A program made the translations under genes and the position numbers. Below the pieces are notes generated by a model. The model ran no database searches and was not told the origin of the DNA. It was given only the letters and a program-made list of their open reading frames with translations. From DATAXS01 sp036266715 (GTDB lineage: Bacteria > Patescibacteriota > Minisyncoccia > UBA6257 > 2-01-FULL-56-20), in contig DATAXS010000034.1 of the NCBI GenBank assembly GCA_036266715.1, positions 1 through 21,588 on the forward strand: a stretch of 21,588 bases of DNA, written 5' to 3'. Shown here in pieces: positions 14,445-20,195 of the stretch. Position 1 is the first letter of the stretch. The number at the start of each line of letters is the position of its first letter.

Positions 14445-16130
14445 ATGGCAGATTCACCATTACCGCCCACGGGCGATCTTCAGGCAAAGCTCGCGAAGCT
14501 CCGGAAAGAAGGCGAGGAGCGCGCAGCCGAGCGGCTGGCAGGGAAGCTGGGCTTGCCCTACGCGGACCTTTCTAAAATGCCCGTTTCGCTTGACGCCGTG
14601 CGCGTTATTGCCGAAAACTCGGCCCGTGACGCAAAGGTGGCCGGCATTGAGGTGCGGCCGCACAAGATTGCGGTTGGGGCCTCCAATCCGGAGCTCCCCG
14701 CCACAAAAGCGGCGCTCAAAGCGCTTCAAGCGCAGGGATACGAGGTCAAAACCTTTGTGGTTTCACCCTCGGGATTGGACATAGCATGGCGCCTGTATAA
14801 ATTCGTAAAGCCCGTCACGGAGACCATTACGGGCAAAGTGAATATCACCCAGGAGCGCATTGAAGAACTGCGCGGCCGCCTGACGAGCATTGATGCGATC
14901 AAAAAAGAATTCGCCGGGCTGGATTTTTCCAAAGTGTCGCCGGTCACCATTATTGAGATAATGCTCGGAGGCGCGTTTGCCATGCGTGCGTCGGACATCC
15001 ATACGGAAGCGGAAGAAAAAAAAGCAAAGTTCCGTTTTCGCATTGACGGGTTGCTCCATGATGTGTTTGACGACGTGCCGCCGCGCGCGTACGAAGCACT
15101 CGTTTCGCGCATAAAACTTTTATCGGGCATGAAGTTGAACGTGCGCGACGATTCCCAGGACGGCCGCTTCACGATCAATGTGGCGGGAAAGGAGATCGAA
15201 ATGCGCGTATCCGTGATCCCCGCCGAATTTGGCGAGACGATCGTGATGAGGATCCTTGACCCGTCGGCGACGCTCGTCACCTTGGCCCAGCTTGGTTTGC
15301 GCGAGGACAACCTGGAGATCGTAAAACGCCAGCTCGAAAAGCCGAACGGTCTTATCTTGAACACCGGGCCTACCGGTTCGGGAAAGACGACGACGCTCTA
15401 CGCCTTTATGCGGACCATCAATGACCCGGAAATAAAAATAATCACACTTGAGGACCCGATAGAATACCGGCTTGAGGGCATTGAGCAGACGCAGGTGGAC
15501 GAAGAAGCGGGATATACCTTTGCGAACGGGTTGCGCGCCATTGTGCGGCAGGACCCGGACATTATCCTCGTGGGCGAAATACGGGATTTGGAAACGGGCG
15601 ACATTGCGCTGCAAGCGGCATTGACCGGCCACCTTGTGCTGAGCACGCTCCACACGAACGATGCGGTGGGTGCGGTGCCGCGCCTCATCAATCTTGGGGT
15701 GAAGGCGGTGAGCATCGGCCCCGCGCTTTCGCTCGCAATCGCACAGCGCCTCGTGCGCGTGCTTTGCCCGGATTGTAAAAAAGCCGCGGCCCCCGACGCC
15801 GCGTTTGACGGCAAGGTCAAAAAATTCTTTGCTGCGTTGCCCGCCAAGGTTGATAAGAAAAAATACGAAGGCTATAAGGTCTACGACGCCGTGGGCTGTA
15901 CAAAATGCAACGGCATCGGGTATAAAGGTCGGGTAGGGATCTTTGAATTTTTGGAAGGAGGCCCGGATCTCGAAAAGACCATTCTCCGCGAAGCCTCCGA
16001 GGTCGCGCTCCGCGAAGTGGCGGCGCGGCAGGAAATGGTCACCATGCAGCAGGACGGCATCTTGAAAGTATTGGAAGGGAAAACGACGCTTGCCGAAGTG
16101 GAAAGCGTGACGGGCCAGATCGCGTGGTAG
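14445..16130 (+). CDS. pilB: Type IV pilus / type II secretion assembly ATPase (PilB/GspE)
   Basis: The 561-residue protein has the GspE/PilB layout. An N-terminal MshEN-like domain (about 1-130, 'KLGLPYADLSKMPVSLDAVR') is followed by the N2 domain with 'ASDIHTEAEEKKAKFRFRID'. The ATPase core has Walker A GPTGSGKT (K314), the Asp box 'LEDPIEYRLEGIEQTQV', Walker B 'DPDIILVGEIRD' (E378) and the His box 'LSTLHTNDA'. A tetracysteine zinc site is present (C441/C444 and C485/C488). Such hexameric ATPases drive pilin polymerisation at the inner membrane. No pilin, PilC or PilT gene is adjacent here. The last 15 bases, including the stop, form the left arm of a 37-bp palindrome. Confidence 0.95.
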   Translation: MADSPLPPTGDLQAKLAKLRKEGEERAAERLAGKLGLPYADLSKMPVSLDAVRVIAENSARDAKVAGIEVRPHKIAVGASNPELPATKAALKALQAQGYEVKTFVVSPSGLDIAWRLYKFVKPVTETITGKVNITQERIEELRGRLTSIDAIKKEFAGLDFSKVSPVTIIEIMLGGAFAMRASDIHTEAEEKKAKFRFRIDGLLHDVFDDVPPRAYEALVSRIKLLSGMKLNVRDDSQDGRFTINVAGKEIEMRVSVIPAEFGETIVMRILDPSATLVTLAQLGLREDNLEIVKRQLEKPNGLILNTGPTGSGKTTTLYAFMRTINDPEIKIITLEDPIEYRLEGIEQTQVDEEAGYTFANGLRAIVRQDPDIILVGEIRDLETGDIALQAALTGHLVLSTLHTNDAVGAVPRLINLGVKAVSIGPALSLAIAQRLVRVLCPDCKKAAAPDAAFDGKVKKFFAALPAKVDKKKYEGYKVYDAVGCTKCNGIGYKGRVGIFEFLEGGPDLEKTILREASEVALREVAARQEMVTMQQDGILKVLEGKTTLAEVESVTGQIAW

Positions 16131-16273
16131 TGGGTGTGTCTTTTGTAAGACCGTTTCGCGCGCTCCTGCGGCGCGCTCGCTTTGTCCTCGGCGGTTCGCG
16201 GCCGTAAGAGCGGCCGACCAAGCCGAACCGCCTGCGGGTCTTACAAAAGACACACCCACTACCACGCGATCTG
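16116..16273. repeat. 37-bp-arm perfect palindrome overlapping the 3' end of pilB
   Basis: Positions 16116-16152 and 16237-16273 are perfect reverse complements (37 of 37). The left arm includes the last codons and TAG stop of pilB. The 84-nt interior holds two further hairpins: GCGCGC at 16158-16163 pairs with 16171-16176, and GGCGGTTCG at 16190-16198 pairs with 16224-16232, enclosing CGGCCG repeats. As RNA this would be a long stem capped by a branched GC-rich head. No T-tract follows. It may act in termination or protect the mRNA 3' end; an assembly inversion cannot be excluded. Confidence 0.85.
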
Positions 16274-16304
16274 ATGATTACGCTTCCCGCTCGGCCAAAG
16301 GATC

Positions 16305-16384
16305 ACGAGCTGATGTAAAAGAGGGGTTTTGAAAACAGCCCTTCCTAGTACTGTTTTCAAAACCCCTCTTTTACATCAGCTCGT
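16305..16384. terminator. 34-bp-arm perfect palindrome, probable bidirectional terminator
   Basis: Positions 16305-16338 and 16351-16384 are perfect reverse complements (34 of 34) around the 12-nt loop CCCTTCCTAGTA. The arms contain AAAAGAGGGGTTTTG and its complement, giving A-tracts and T-tracts symmetrically, as in bidirectional intrinsic terminators. It shares the core AAAAGAGGGGT with the palindrome at 5465. It lies downstream of pilB on the plus strand and at the 3' end of the candidate minus-strand RNA. Confidence 0.75.
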
Positions 16385-16573
16385 AGTGGATTCAAACCTG
16401 GGGGCAAATTCCTCGTGAAAGGATTTGTGAACCCTTTTATCGAAAGATAAAAGGGACTAGAATTACTCAAAGGAGAAAACCAGCCGAAACCGGTCTATCC
16501 TGAAGATTTTAGAAATAACTCCCGCCCCCAGATCTGAGTCAGCTACTTGCCTATAAGCGATTATTAATGTAGT
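16383..16573 (-). ncRNA. Candidate structured non-coding RNA (family not recognised)
   Basis: No protein frame fits here, but the sequence folds well. A 23-position closing helix (16524-16546 with 16383-16405) is anchored by CTGGGGGC / GCCCCCAG. It encloses three hairpins: 16471-16501 (AGGA/TCCT, then a six-pair stem with a UUCG tetraloop on the minus strand), 16432-16455 (a perfect 10-bp stem) and 16406-16426 (seven pairs with one bulge). I favour the minus strand because TTGACA-17-TACCAT lies upstream, the UUCG loop and two G-U pairs form only there, and the strong palindrome at 16305-16384 lies at its 3' end. The plus-strand version would give a GAAA tetraloop in the 10-bp hairpin, so orientation is not certain. 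I looked for hallmarks of tmRNA, RNase P RNA, SRP RNA and 6S RNA and did not find them. Confidence 0.5.
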
Positions 16574-16579
16574 AAGGGA

Positions 16580-16608
16580 ATGGTAGCATATAATAAATAA
16601 CTTGTCAA
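16580..16608 (-). promoter_or_regulatory. Promoter of the candidate non-coding RNA
   Basis: On the minus strand a perfect TTGACA (16603-16608) is followed after exactly 17 bases by TACCAT (16580-16585, four of six matches). Transcription would start near 16573 and read away from ruvB. Confidence 0.5.
16589..16594 (+). promoter_or_regulatory. -10 element of ruvB
   Basis: A perfect TATAAT lies 14 bases before the GTG start of ruvB. A start at about 16601 would give a leader of some eight bases. The -35 region is weak. The element lies inside the spacer of the divergent minus-strand promoter, so the two would compete for RNA polymerase. Confidence 0.5.
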
Positions 16609-17601
16609 GTGCCTAAAAATGCCCCCAAGGAAGACCTTAATATCGACCTTACGCTTCGTCCTACAAGCTGGGACGAGTACGTTGGCCAGGAAAAAATAAA
16701 AGGGAATTTGAAGGTTCTCCTTGAGGCGGCCAAAAAACGCGGCGAGTCGGCGGACCACCTTTTGTTTTCCGGTCCTGCGGGACTCGGGAAGACCACACTG
16801 GCATACCTCGTGGCGCGCGAGTTGGGAGGGATGATTAAGACGACTTCCGGTCCCGCGCTCGAGAAGACGGGCGACCTCGCCGCGATCCTTACGAACCTTA
16901 CGCCAGGCGAAATTCTTTTTATAGACGAGGCGCACCGCGTGAACCCAATGATAGAGGAGGTGTTGTATCCCGCAATGGAATCGCGGAAGCTGCACCTTGT
17001 GGTGGGGAAGGGGCCCTCGGCGCGAACGCTATCCTTGGACCTCCCGCCCTTCACCTTGATCGCGGCGACCACGCGCGAGAACCTACTCTCCACGCCTTTG
17101 CGCTCGCGTTTTGGCGCCACGCTCCGTCTTGTGTACTACACAATGGAGGATATTAAGAAAATAGTAAACCGCTCGGCGCGGATATTGGACGTGAAGGCAA
17201 CGCCCGAGGCAGTAGAGATCCTTGCGCGGGCGTCGCGCGGGACTCCCCGCGTGGCAAACCGGCTCCTCCGCCGCGCGCGCGACTATGCGGAGGTCCACGG
17301 CACAAGGGCGATCGACGAGCACGCCGCGCGCGAGACGCTTGCCATGCTCGAGGTGGACGAAGCGGGCCTTGAGCCGCAGGACAGACGGCTTTTGATGACG
17401 ATCATAGAGAAGTTCAACGGCGGTCCGGTGGGCGTGAACACGCTTGCGGCCGCGCTTTCCGAAGACAAGGGCGTTATTGAAGATATCTACGAGCCATATC
17501 TCATGACACTCGGGTTTCTCCAACGTTCTTCGGCCGGCCGCATTGTGCTTCCTGCGGCATACCGGCATTTGAAGATAAAAGGGAGGGACGAGCTTTTATA
17601 G
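16609..17601 (+). CDS. ruvB: Holliday junction branch migration ATPase RuvB
   Basis: The 330-residue protein matches RuvB throughout. The N-terminal 'LRPTSWDEYVGQEKIKGNLK' is the family signature. Walker A is GPAGLGKT at 55-62, Walker B is 'ILFIDEAHR' (D106/E107), and 'LIAATTRENLLSTPLRSRFG' includes sensor 1 and the arginine-finger region (R165-R167). The C-terminal winged-helix domain ends with 'EPYLMTLGFLQRSSAGRIVL'. RuvB hexamers pump DNA through RuvA-bound Holliday junctions. The frame has no ATG at the right place, so translation begins at GTG 16609, closely behind a TATAAT box. No Shine-Dalgarno sequence is visible. RuvC is encoded about 3 kb away on the other strand. Confidence 0.97.
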   Translation: MPKNAPKEDLNIDLTLRPTSWDEYVGQEKIKGNLKVLLEAAKKRGESADHLLFSGPAGLGKTTLAYLVARELGGMIKTTSGPALEKTGDLAAILTNLTPGEILFIDEAHRVNPMIEEVLYPAMESRKLHLVVGKGPSARTLSLDLPPFTLIAATTRENLLSTPLRSRFGATLRLVYYTMEDIKKIVNRSARILDVKATPEAVEILARASRGTPRVANRLLRRARDYAEVHGTRAIDEHAARETLAMLEVDEAGLEPQDRRLLMTIIEKFNGGPVGVNTLAAALSEDKGVIEDIYEPYLMTLGFLQRSSAGRIVLPAAYRHLKIKGRDELL

Positions 17602-17638
17602 GCCATTTAATTTTTATAAAGTTTTAATCCGCGCCGCG

Positions 17639-17644
17639 TATAAT
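17639..17644 (+). promoter_or_regulatory. -10 element of the ORF6N-lamin tail-tsaE-exonuclease operon
   Basis: A perfect TATAAT ends six bases before the ATG at 17651, so transcription would start on or next to the A of the start codon. No convincing -35 is present. The placement indicates a leaderless message. Confidence 0.55.
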
Positions 17645-17650
17645 GGTGGC

Positions 17651-18205
17651 ATGACGGATATCATCATCACGGCAGAGATTGAACGCAAAATATTTTTTCT
17701 GCGCGGGCATCGCGTGATGCTTGATCGCGACCTCGCGGCGCTCTACGGTGTTTCCGTAAAACGATTAAGCGAGCAGGTTAAACGGAATCGCGAGCGCTTC
17801 CCCCCAGATTTTATTTTCAAGTTGACCAAGGAAGAGACAAGGGCACTCCTCGTTTCAAGGTCGCAAATTGCGACCTTGAAACAGGGTCAGAACGTAAAAT
17901 ATGCGGCTGCAGCATTTACCGAACATGGCGCGGTTATGCTCGCAAACGTTTTCAAAAATCGGACAGCTGTTCGGGTGAGCATTCAAGTAGTGCGTGCATT
18001 CGTTCGTTTACGCCAGGCATTGGCAACCCATAAAGAACTTGCGCAGAAAATTGAATTATTGGAACGGAGAGTAGGAAAGCACGATGTTAATTTAAAAAAT
18101 ATTTTAGACATCCTCCGCAAACTTCTTGATCCGCCGCCGTTTCCCCCAAAACGGCCGATGGGATTTTTACCGGGCCGAGGAAATAGCAAACTACGTGGCA
18201 AATGA
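17651..18205 (+). CDS. ORF6N-domain DNA-binding protein
   Basis: The 184-residue protein carries the ORF6N domain at about residues 8-95. 'IFFLRGHRVMLDRDLAALYG' is its hallmark start, followed by 'RFPPDFIFKLTKEE', 'SRSQIATLKQ' and 'AAAFTEHGAVMLANVFKN'. ORF6N is a KilA-N-related DNA-binding module first seen in phages and frequent in CPR and other genomes, sometimes near mobile elements; its targets are unknown. A helical, probably coiled-coil segment (about 120-160) follows, then a Pro/Lys-rich tail. The ATG is set by the TATAAT box just upstream. The stop overlaps the next start (ATGA). A perfect 31-bp palindrome lies in the codons for the SQIATLK stretch. Phage or mobile origin is possible, but no other phage gene is present. 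Confidence 0.9.
   Translation: MTDIIITAEIERKIFFLRGHRVMLDRDLAALYGVSVKRLSEQVKRNRERFPPDFIFKLTKEETRALLVSRSQIATLKQGQNVKYAAAAFTEHGAVMLANVFKNRTAVRVSIQVVRAFVRLRQALATHKELAQKIELLERRVGKHDVNLKNILDILRKLLDPPPFPPKRPMGFLPGRGNSKLRGK
17852..17882. repeat. 31-bp perfect palindrome inside the ORF6N coding sequence
   Basis: Fifteen-base arms (17852-17866 and 17868-17882) are exact reverse complements around a single central A (17867). The core is AGGTCGCAAATTGCGACCT. It could be an operator-like DNA site for the encoded protein, an mRNA hairpin, or a coincidence of codon choice over the conserved SQIATLK peptide. Confidence 0.9.
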
Positions 18206-18816
18206 TATATCTCAACGAGTGGTTTCCGAATCCTGCCGGGAACGATGCGGCGGGGGAATTTCTGGAGCTTTTTAATAACGGTCCCACACCGGTCAGTTTG
18301 GACGGGTGGATGCTTAAAACGGAAAAAGGGAAAACATTTACACTTATAGGACGCTCACTCGCGCCGCGCGGATACCTGGTCTTAACACATGCCGACACAA
18401 AATTGACCCTGCGAAATAGCGATGGCGGCCTCGCGCTCTACAACGCGGCGGGCGCGGTCGTGGACCACGGGAGTTTTTTGGGTGCGGCGCCCGAAGGAGA
18501 AAGTTTTTCGCGTGTTGATTACGGTACGGCGGACATCGCACATTTTGCGTTCATGGATCCCACGCCCGGCGCGCCGAACAACACGATCAATACCGCGGTC
18601 GTGGTCCGTGGATATCCGGGAGGCGTGCCGCTGAACGCCGCGTACGCTGGTTTGAACAGGATGGATTTTTTAGCGATAATAGTGGGAACCGCCGCGCTCA
18701 TCGTTGGCCTCATCGTTTATATTGCAAAATCACATGAAGACCTATCACACCTTCTCTTCAGAAGAGACGAAAAACCTTGGCGCACGGTTCGCGCGAGAGG
18801 CTTTGAAGAAAATTAA
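18202..18816 (+). CDS. Lamin-tail-domain (LTD) protein with C-terminal membrane helix
   Basis: The 204-residue protein begins directly with an LTD: 'IYLNEWFPNPAGNDAAGEFL' (2-21), then 'ELFNNGPTPVSLDGWMLKT' and 'LAPRGYLVLT'. This Ig-like domain occurs in many secreted bacterial proteins, often with nucleases or at the cell surface. One membrane helix lies at about 154-176, followed by a basic tail. No signal peptide is present. An in-frame stop at 18184-18186 and the absence of other start codons rule out an upstream start, so the topology is unclear (N-out without signal peptide, or cytoplasmic LTD). Its start overlaps the ORF6N stop (ATGA), and its last 83 bases overlap tsaE in another frame, an unusually long overlap. 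Confidence 0.85.
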   Translation: MIYLNEWFPNPAGNDAAGEFLELFNNGPTPVSLDGWMLKTEKGKTFTLIGRSLAPRGYLVLTHADTKLTLRNSDGGLALYNAAGAVVDHGSFLGAAPEGESFSRVDYGTADIAHFAFMDPTPGAPNNTINTAVVVRGYPGGVPLNAAYAGLNRMDFLAIIVGTAALIVGLIVYIAKSHEDLSHLLFRRDEKPWRTVRARGFEEN

Positions 18817-19186
18817 CACAAGGAAGAGCGCGGCCATTTTTGCGTTAAAGGGCGAGCTTGGCGCGGGGAAAACCACGTTTGTACAGGGATTTTTTAAGGG
18901 CCTCGGCATTGGCAAGCGTACGCTAAGTCCTACGTTCATCATCATGCGTCGCCACGCGTTGGGGAAAAAGAGAAATGTTTTCCACATTGACGCCTACCGG
19001 CTCAAAAAGGCGGAAGATCTCCGCGCGCTCGATTTTGGGAATATCGCGGCCGATCCGCGCAACATTGTTCTTGTTGAGTGGGCCGACCGCATAAAAAAGA
19101 TATTACCCAAAGGGGTGGTCTGGCTTGAATTCAAGTACGGCAAGGCAACGCGCGAACACGAAAGGAGTATTATGATTAAGCAATGA
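18734..19186 (+). CDS. tsaE: tRNA threonylcarbamoyladenosine biosynthesis ATPase TsaE
   Basis: The 150-residue protein is a standard TsaE. Walker A is GELGAGKT at 40-47, followed by 'TFVQGFFKGLGI', the switch motif 'LSPTFIIMRR', 'HIDAYRLKKAEDLRALDF' and 'IVLVEWADRI'. TsaE is the ATPase that resets the TsaB-TsaD complex during t6A37 modification of ANN-decoding tRNAs. I place the start at the ATG at 18734 (MKTYHTFSSEETKNLG) because TsaE proteins begin this close to 'S-x-E-E-T'. An ATG ten codons upstream in the same frame lies deeper inside the LTD gene. The stop overlaps the next start (ATGA). The partner genes tsaB, tsaC and tsaD are not in this window. Confidence 0.95.
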   Translation: MKTYHTFSSEETKNLGARFAREALKKINTRKSAAIFALKGELGAGKTTFVQGFFKGLGIGKRTLSPTFIIMRRHALGKKRNVFHIDAYRLKKAEDLRALDFGNIAADPRNIVLVEWADRIKKILPKGVVWLEFKYGKATREHERSIMIKQ

Positions 19187-20178
19187 AAAAATTCCTCCTT
19201 ATCGACGCAAACTCCATCATTCACCGTTCGTTCCACGCGCTCCCGCCCTTCACGACGCCCGAGGGAAAGCCGAGTGGCGCGCTCTACGGCATTGCGAGCA
19301 TTCTTCTAAAAATTTGGCGCGAATCGCGACCGGACTACGCGGCGGCGCTTTTTGACCGTCCCGAGCCGACCTTCCGCGACAAAAAATATGCGGAGTACAA
19401 AGCCCAGCGCCCGCCGGCTGCGGACGAACTCATTGCACAGATAATTGCGGCTCACGAGCTGTTCAACGCGTTTGGCGTAAAAACATTTGAGAAACCGGGT
19501 TTTGAGGCGGACGACCTTATCGCCACGCTCGCGGAAAAATTTAAAACGGAGAACGATCTGCAAGTGGTCATTTTGACCGGCGACCGCGACACGCTTCAAC
19601 TCGTGGAAAACGCGAAAGTGGTCGTCATGACGTTCAATAAGGGCGTGAGCGATACCACGATCTACGACGAAGCCGCAGTCATCGCAAAATACGGACTCGC
19701 GCCCGCGCAACTTATTGACTACAAAGCGTTCGTGGGCGACGCGTCGGACAACATCAAAGGCGTGCCGGGCGTGGGGCCAAAGACCGCAACGGAACTCATC
19801 CAGAAATTCGGCACCGTGGAGCATCTTTATGAAATACTCGGGCGCGATCCGGAGAGCGAGCCGAAGCTTGCCGCGCGGGTCGGGCCGTACCGCAAAGAGG
19901 CCGAACTTTCCCGCGAGCTCGTGACACTTGAGCGCAACGTGCCGATGGAGATCCCGCCGCTCGCGGAGCTCGCGACCCAAGAAACACCGGAAGGAGTGGA
20001 GAATTATTTTAAAGCAATGGGATTCGTGACGCTTCTCAAGCGTTTTGCGAACGGGGTTGGCGCGGGTGACGAAGGAGGTTCTCCTGCGCGAGCGGGCAAA
20101 CGGAGAGCGCGCAAGGGGCTTCCGCCCGCAAGGCCGCCGGAAGACGGCCCCAAGAGCGTCCAGGGAACCATATTTTAG
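19183..20178 (+). CDS. Stand-alone 5'-3' exonuclease (PolA N-terminal/FEN-type)
   Basis: The 331-residue protein corresponds to the 5' nuclease part of DNA polymerase I without proofreading or polymerase domains. Metal-binding acids are visible: D8 ('LLIDANSIIHRSFHAL'), E108/D110/D111 ('GFEADDLIATLA'), D134/D136 ('LTGDRDTLQL') and D186/D189 ('GDASDNIKGV'). The helix-hairpin-helix 'GVPGVGPKTATELIQKFG' (193-210) binds DNA. Such enzymes remove flaps and RNA primers during Okazaki fragment processing. After the domain (about residue 290) there is a basic, Gly/Pro/Arg-rich tail ending in 'KSVQGTIF', not usual in PolA. The tail could be a protein-interaction sequence; a clamp-binding role is only a guess. 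The start overlaps the tsaE stop (ATGA). Confidence 0.93.
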   Translation: MKKFLLIDANSIIHRSFHALPPFTTPEGKPSGALYGIASILLKIWRESRPDYAAALFDRPEPTFRDKKYAEYKAQRPPAADELIAQIIAAHELFNAFGVKTFEKPGFEADDLIATLAEKFKTENDLQVVILTGDRDTLQLVENAKVVVMTFNKGVSDTTIYDEAAVIAKYGLAPAQLIDYKAFVGDASDNIKGVPGVGPKTATELIQKFGTVEHLYEILGRDPESEPKLAARVGPYRKEAELSRELVTLERNVPMEIPPLAELATQETPEGVENYFKAMGFVTLLKRFANGVGAGDEGGSPARAGKRRARKGLPPARPPEDGPKSVQGTIF

Positions 20179-20180
20179 TG

Positions 20181-20186
20181 TATTAT
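20181..20186 (+). promoter_or_regulatory. Possible -10 element of the histidine kinase gene
   Basis: TATTAT ends nine bases before the GTG at 20196. Its fit and spacing resemble the other close -10 boxes in this window. An AAGGA sequence (20188-20192) lies between the two and could instead act as a Shine-Dalgarno sequence, so the gene may be read from the upstream operon. Confidence 0.3.
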
Positions 20187-20195
20187 TAAGGAAAA

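Noticed and set aside
14407..14487. Upstream in-frame start for yebC
   Set aside because: The conserved YebC N terminus MSGHSHW begins at 14406. The extension would run across the pilB start and promoter region.
15120..16265. Long open frame on the minus strand opposite pilB
   Set aside because: pilB is unmistakable on the other strand. The antisense frame gives an Arg/His-rich product with no domain, a typical shadow of GC-rich coding DNA.
16383..16410. tRNA-like T-arm (GGTTTGAATCC on the minus strand) suggesting a tRNA or tmRNA
   Set aside because: The bases flanking GG and CC do not pair, no acceptor or anticodon arm can be built, and no CCA-type 3' end follows.
16383..16573. RNase P RNA, SRP RNA, 6S RNA or tmRNA
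   Set aside because: None of the conserved sequence blocks I know for these RNAs (for example the RNase P GAAAGTCCGGGCTCC or the SRP GGAAGGAAGCAGCC blocks) is present on either strand.
18704..18733. Upstream in-frame start for tsaE
   Set aside because: The ATG at 18734 fits the family N terminus; the extra ten codons only lengthen the overlap with the LTD gene.
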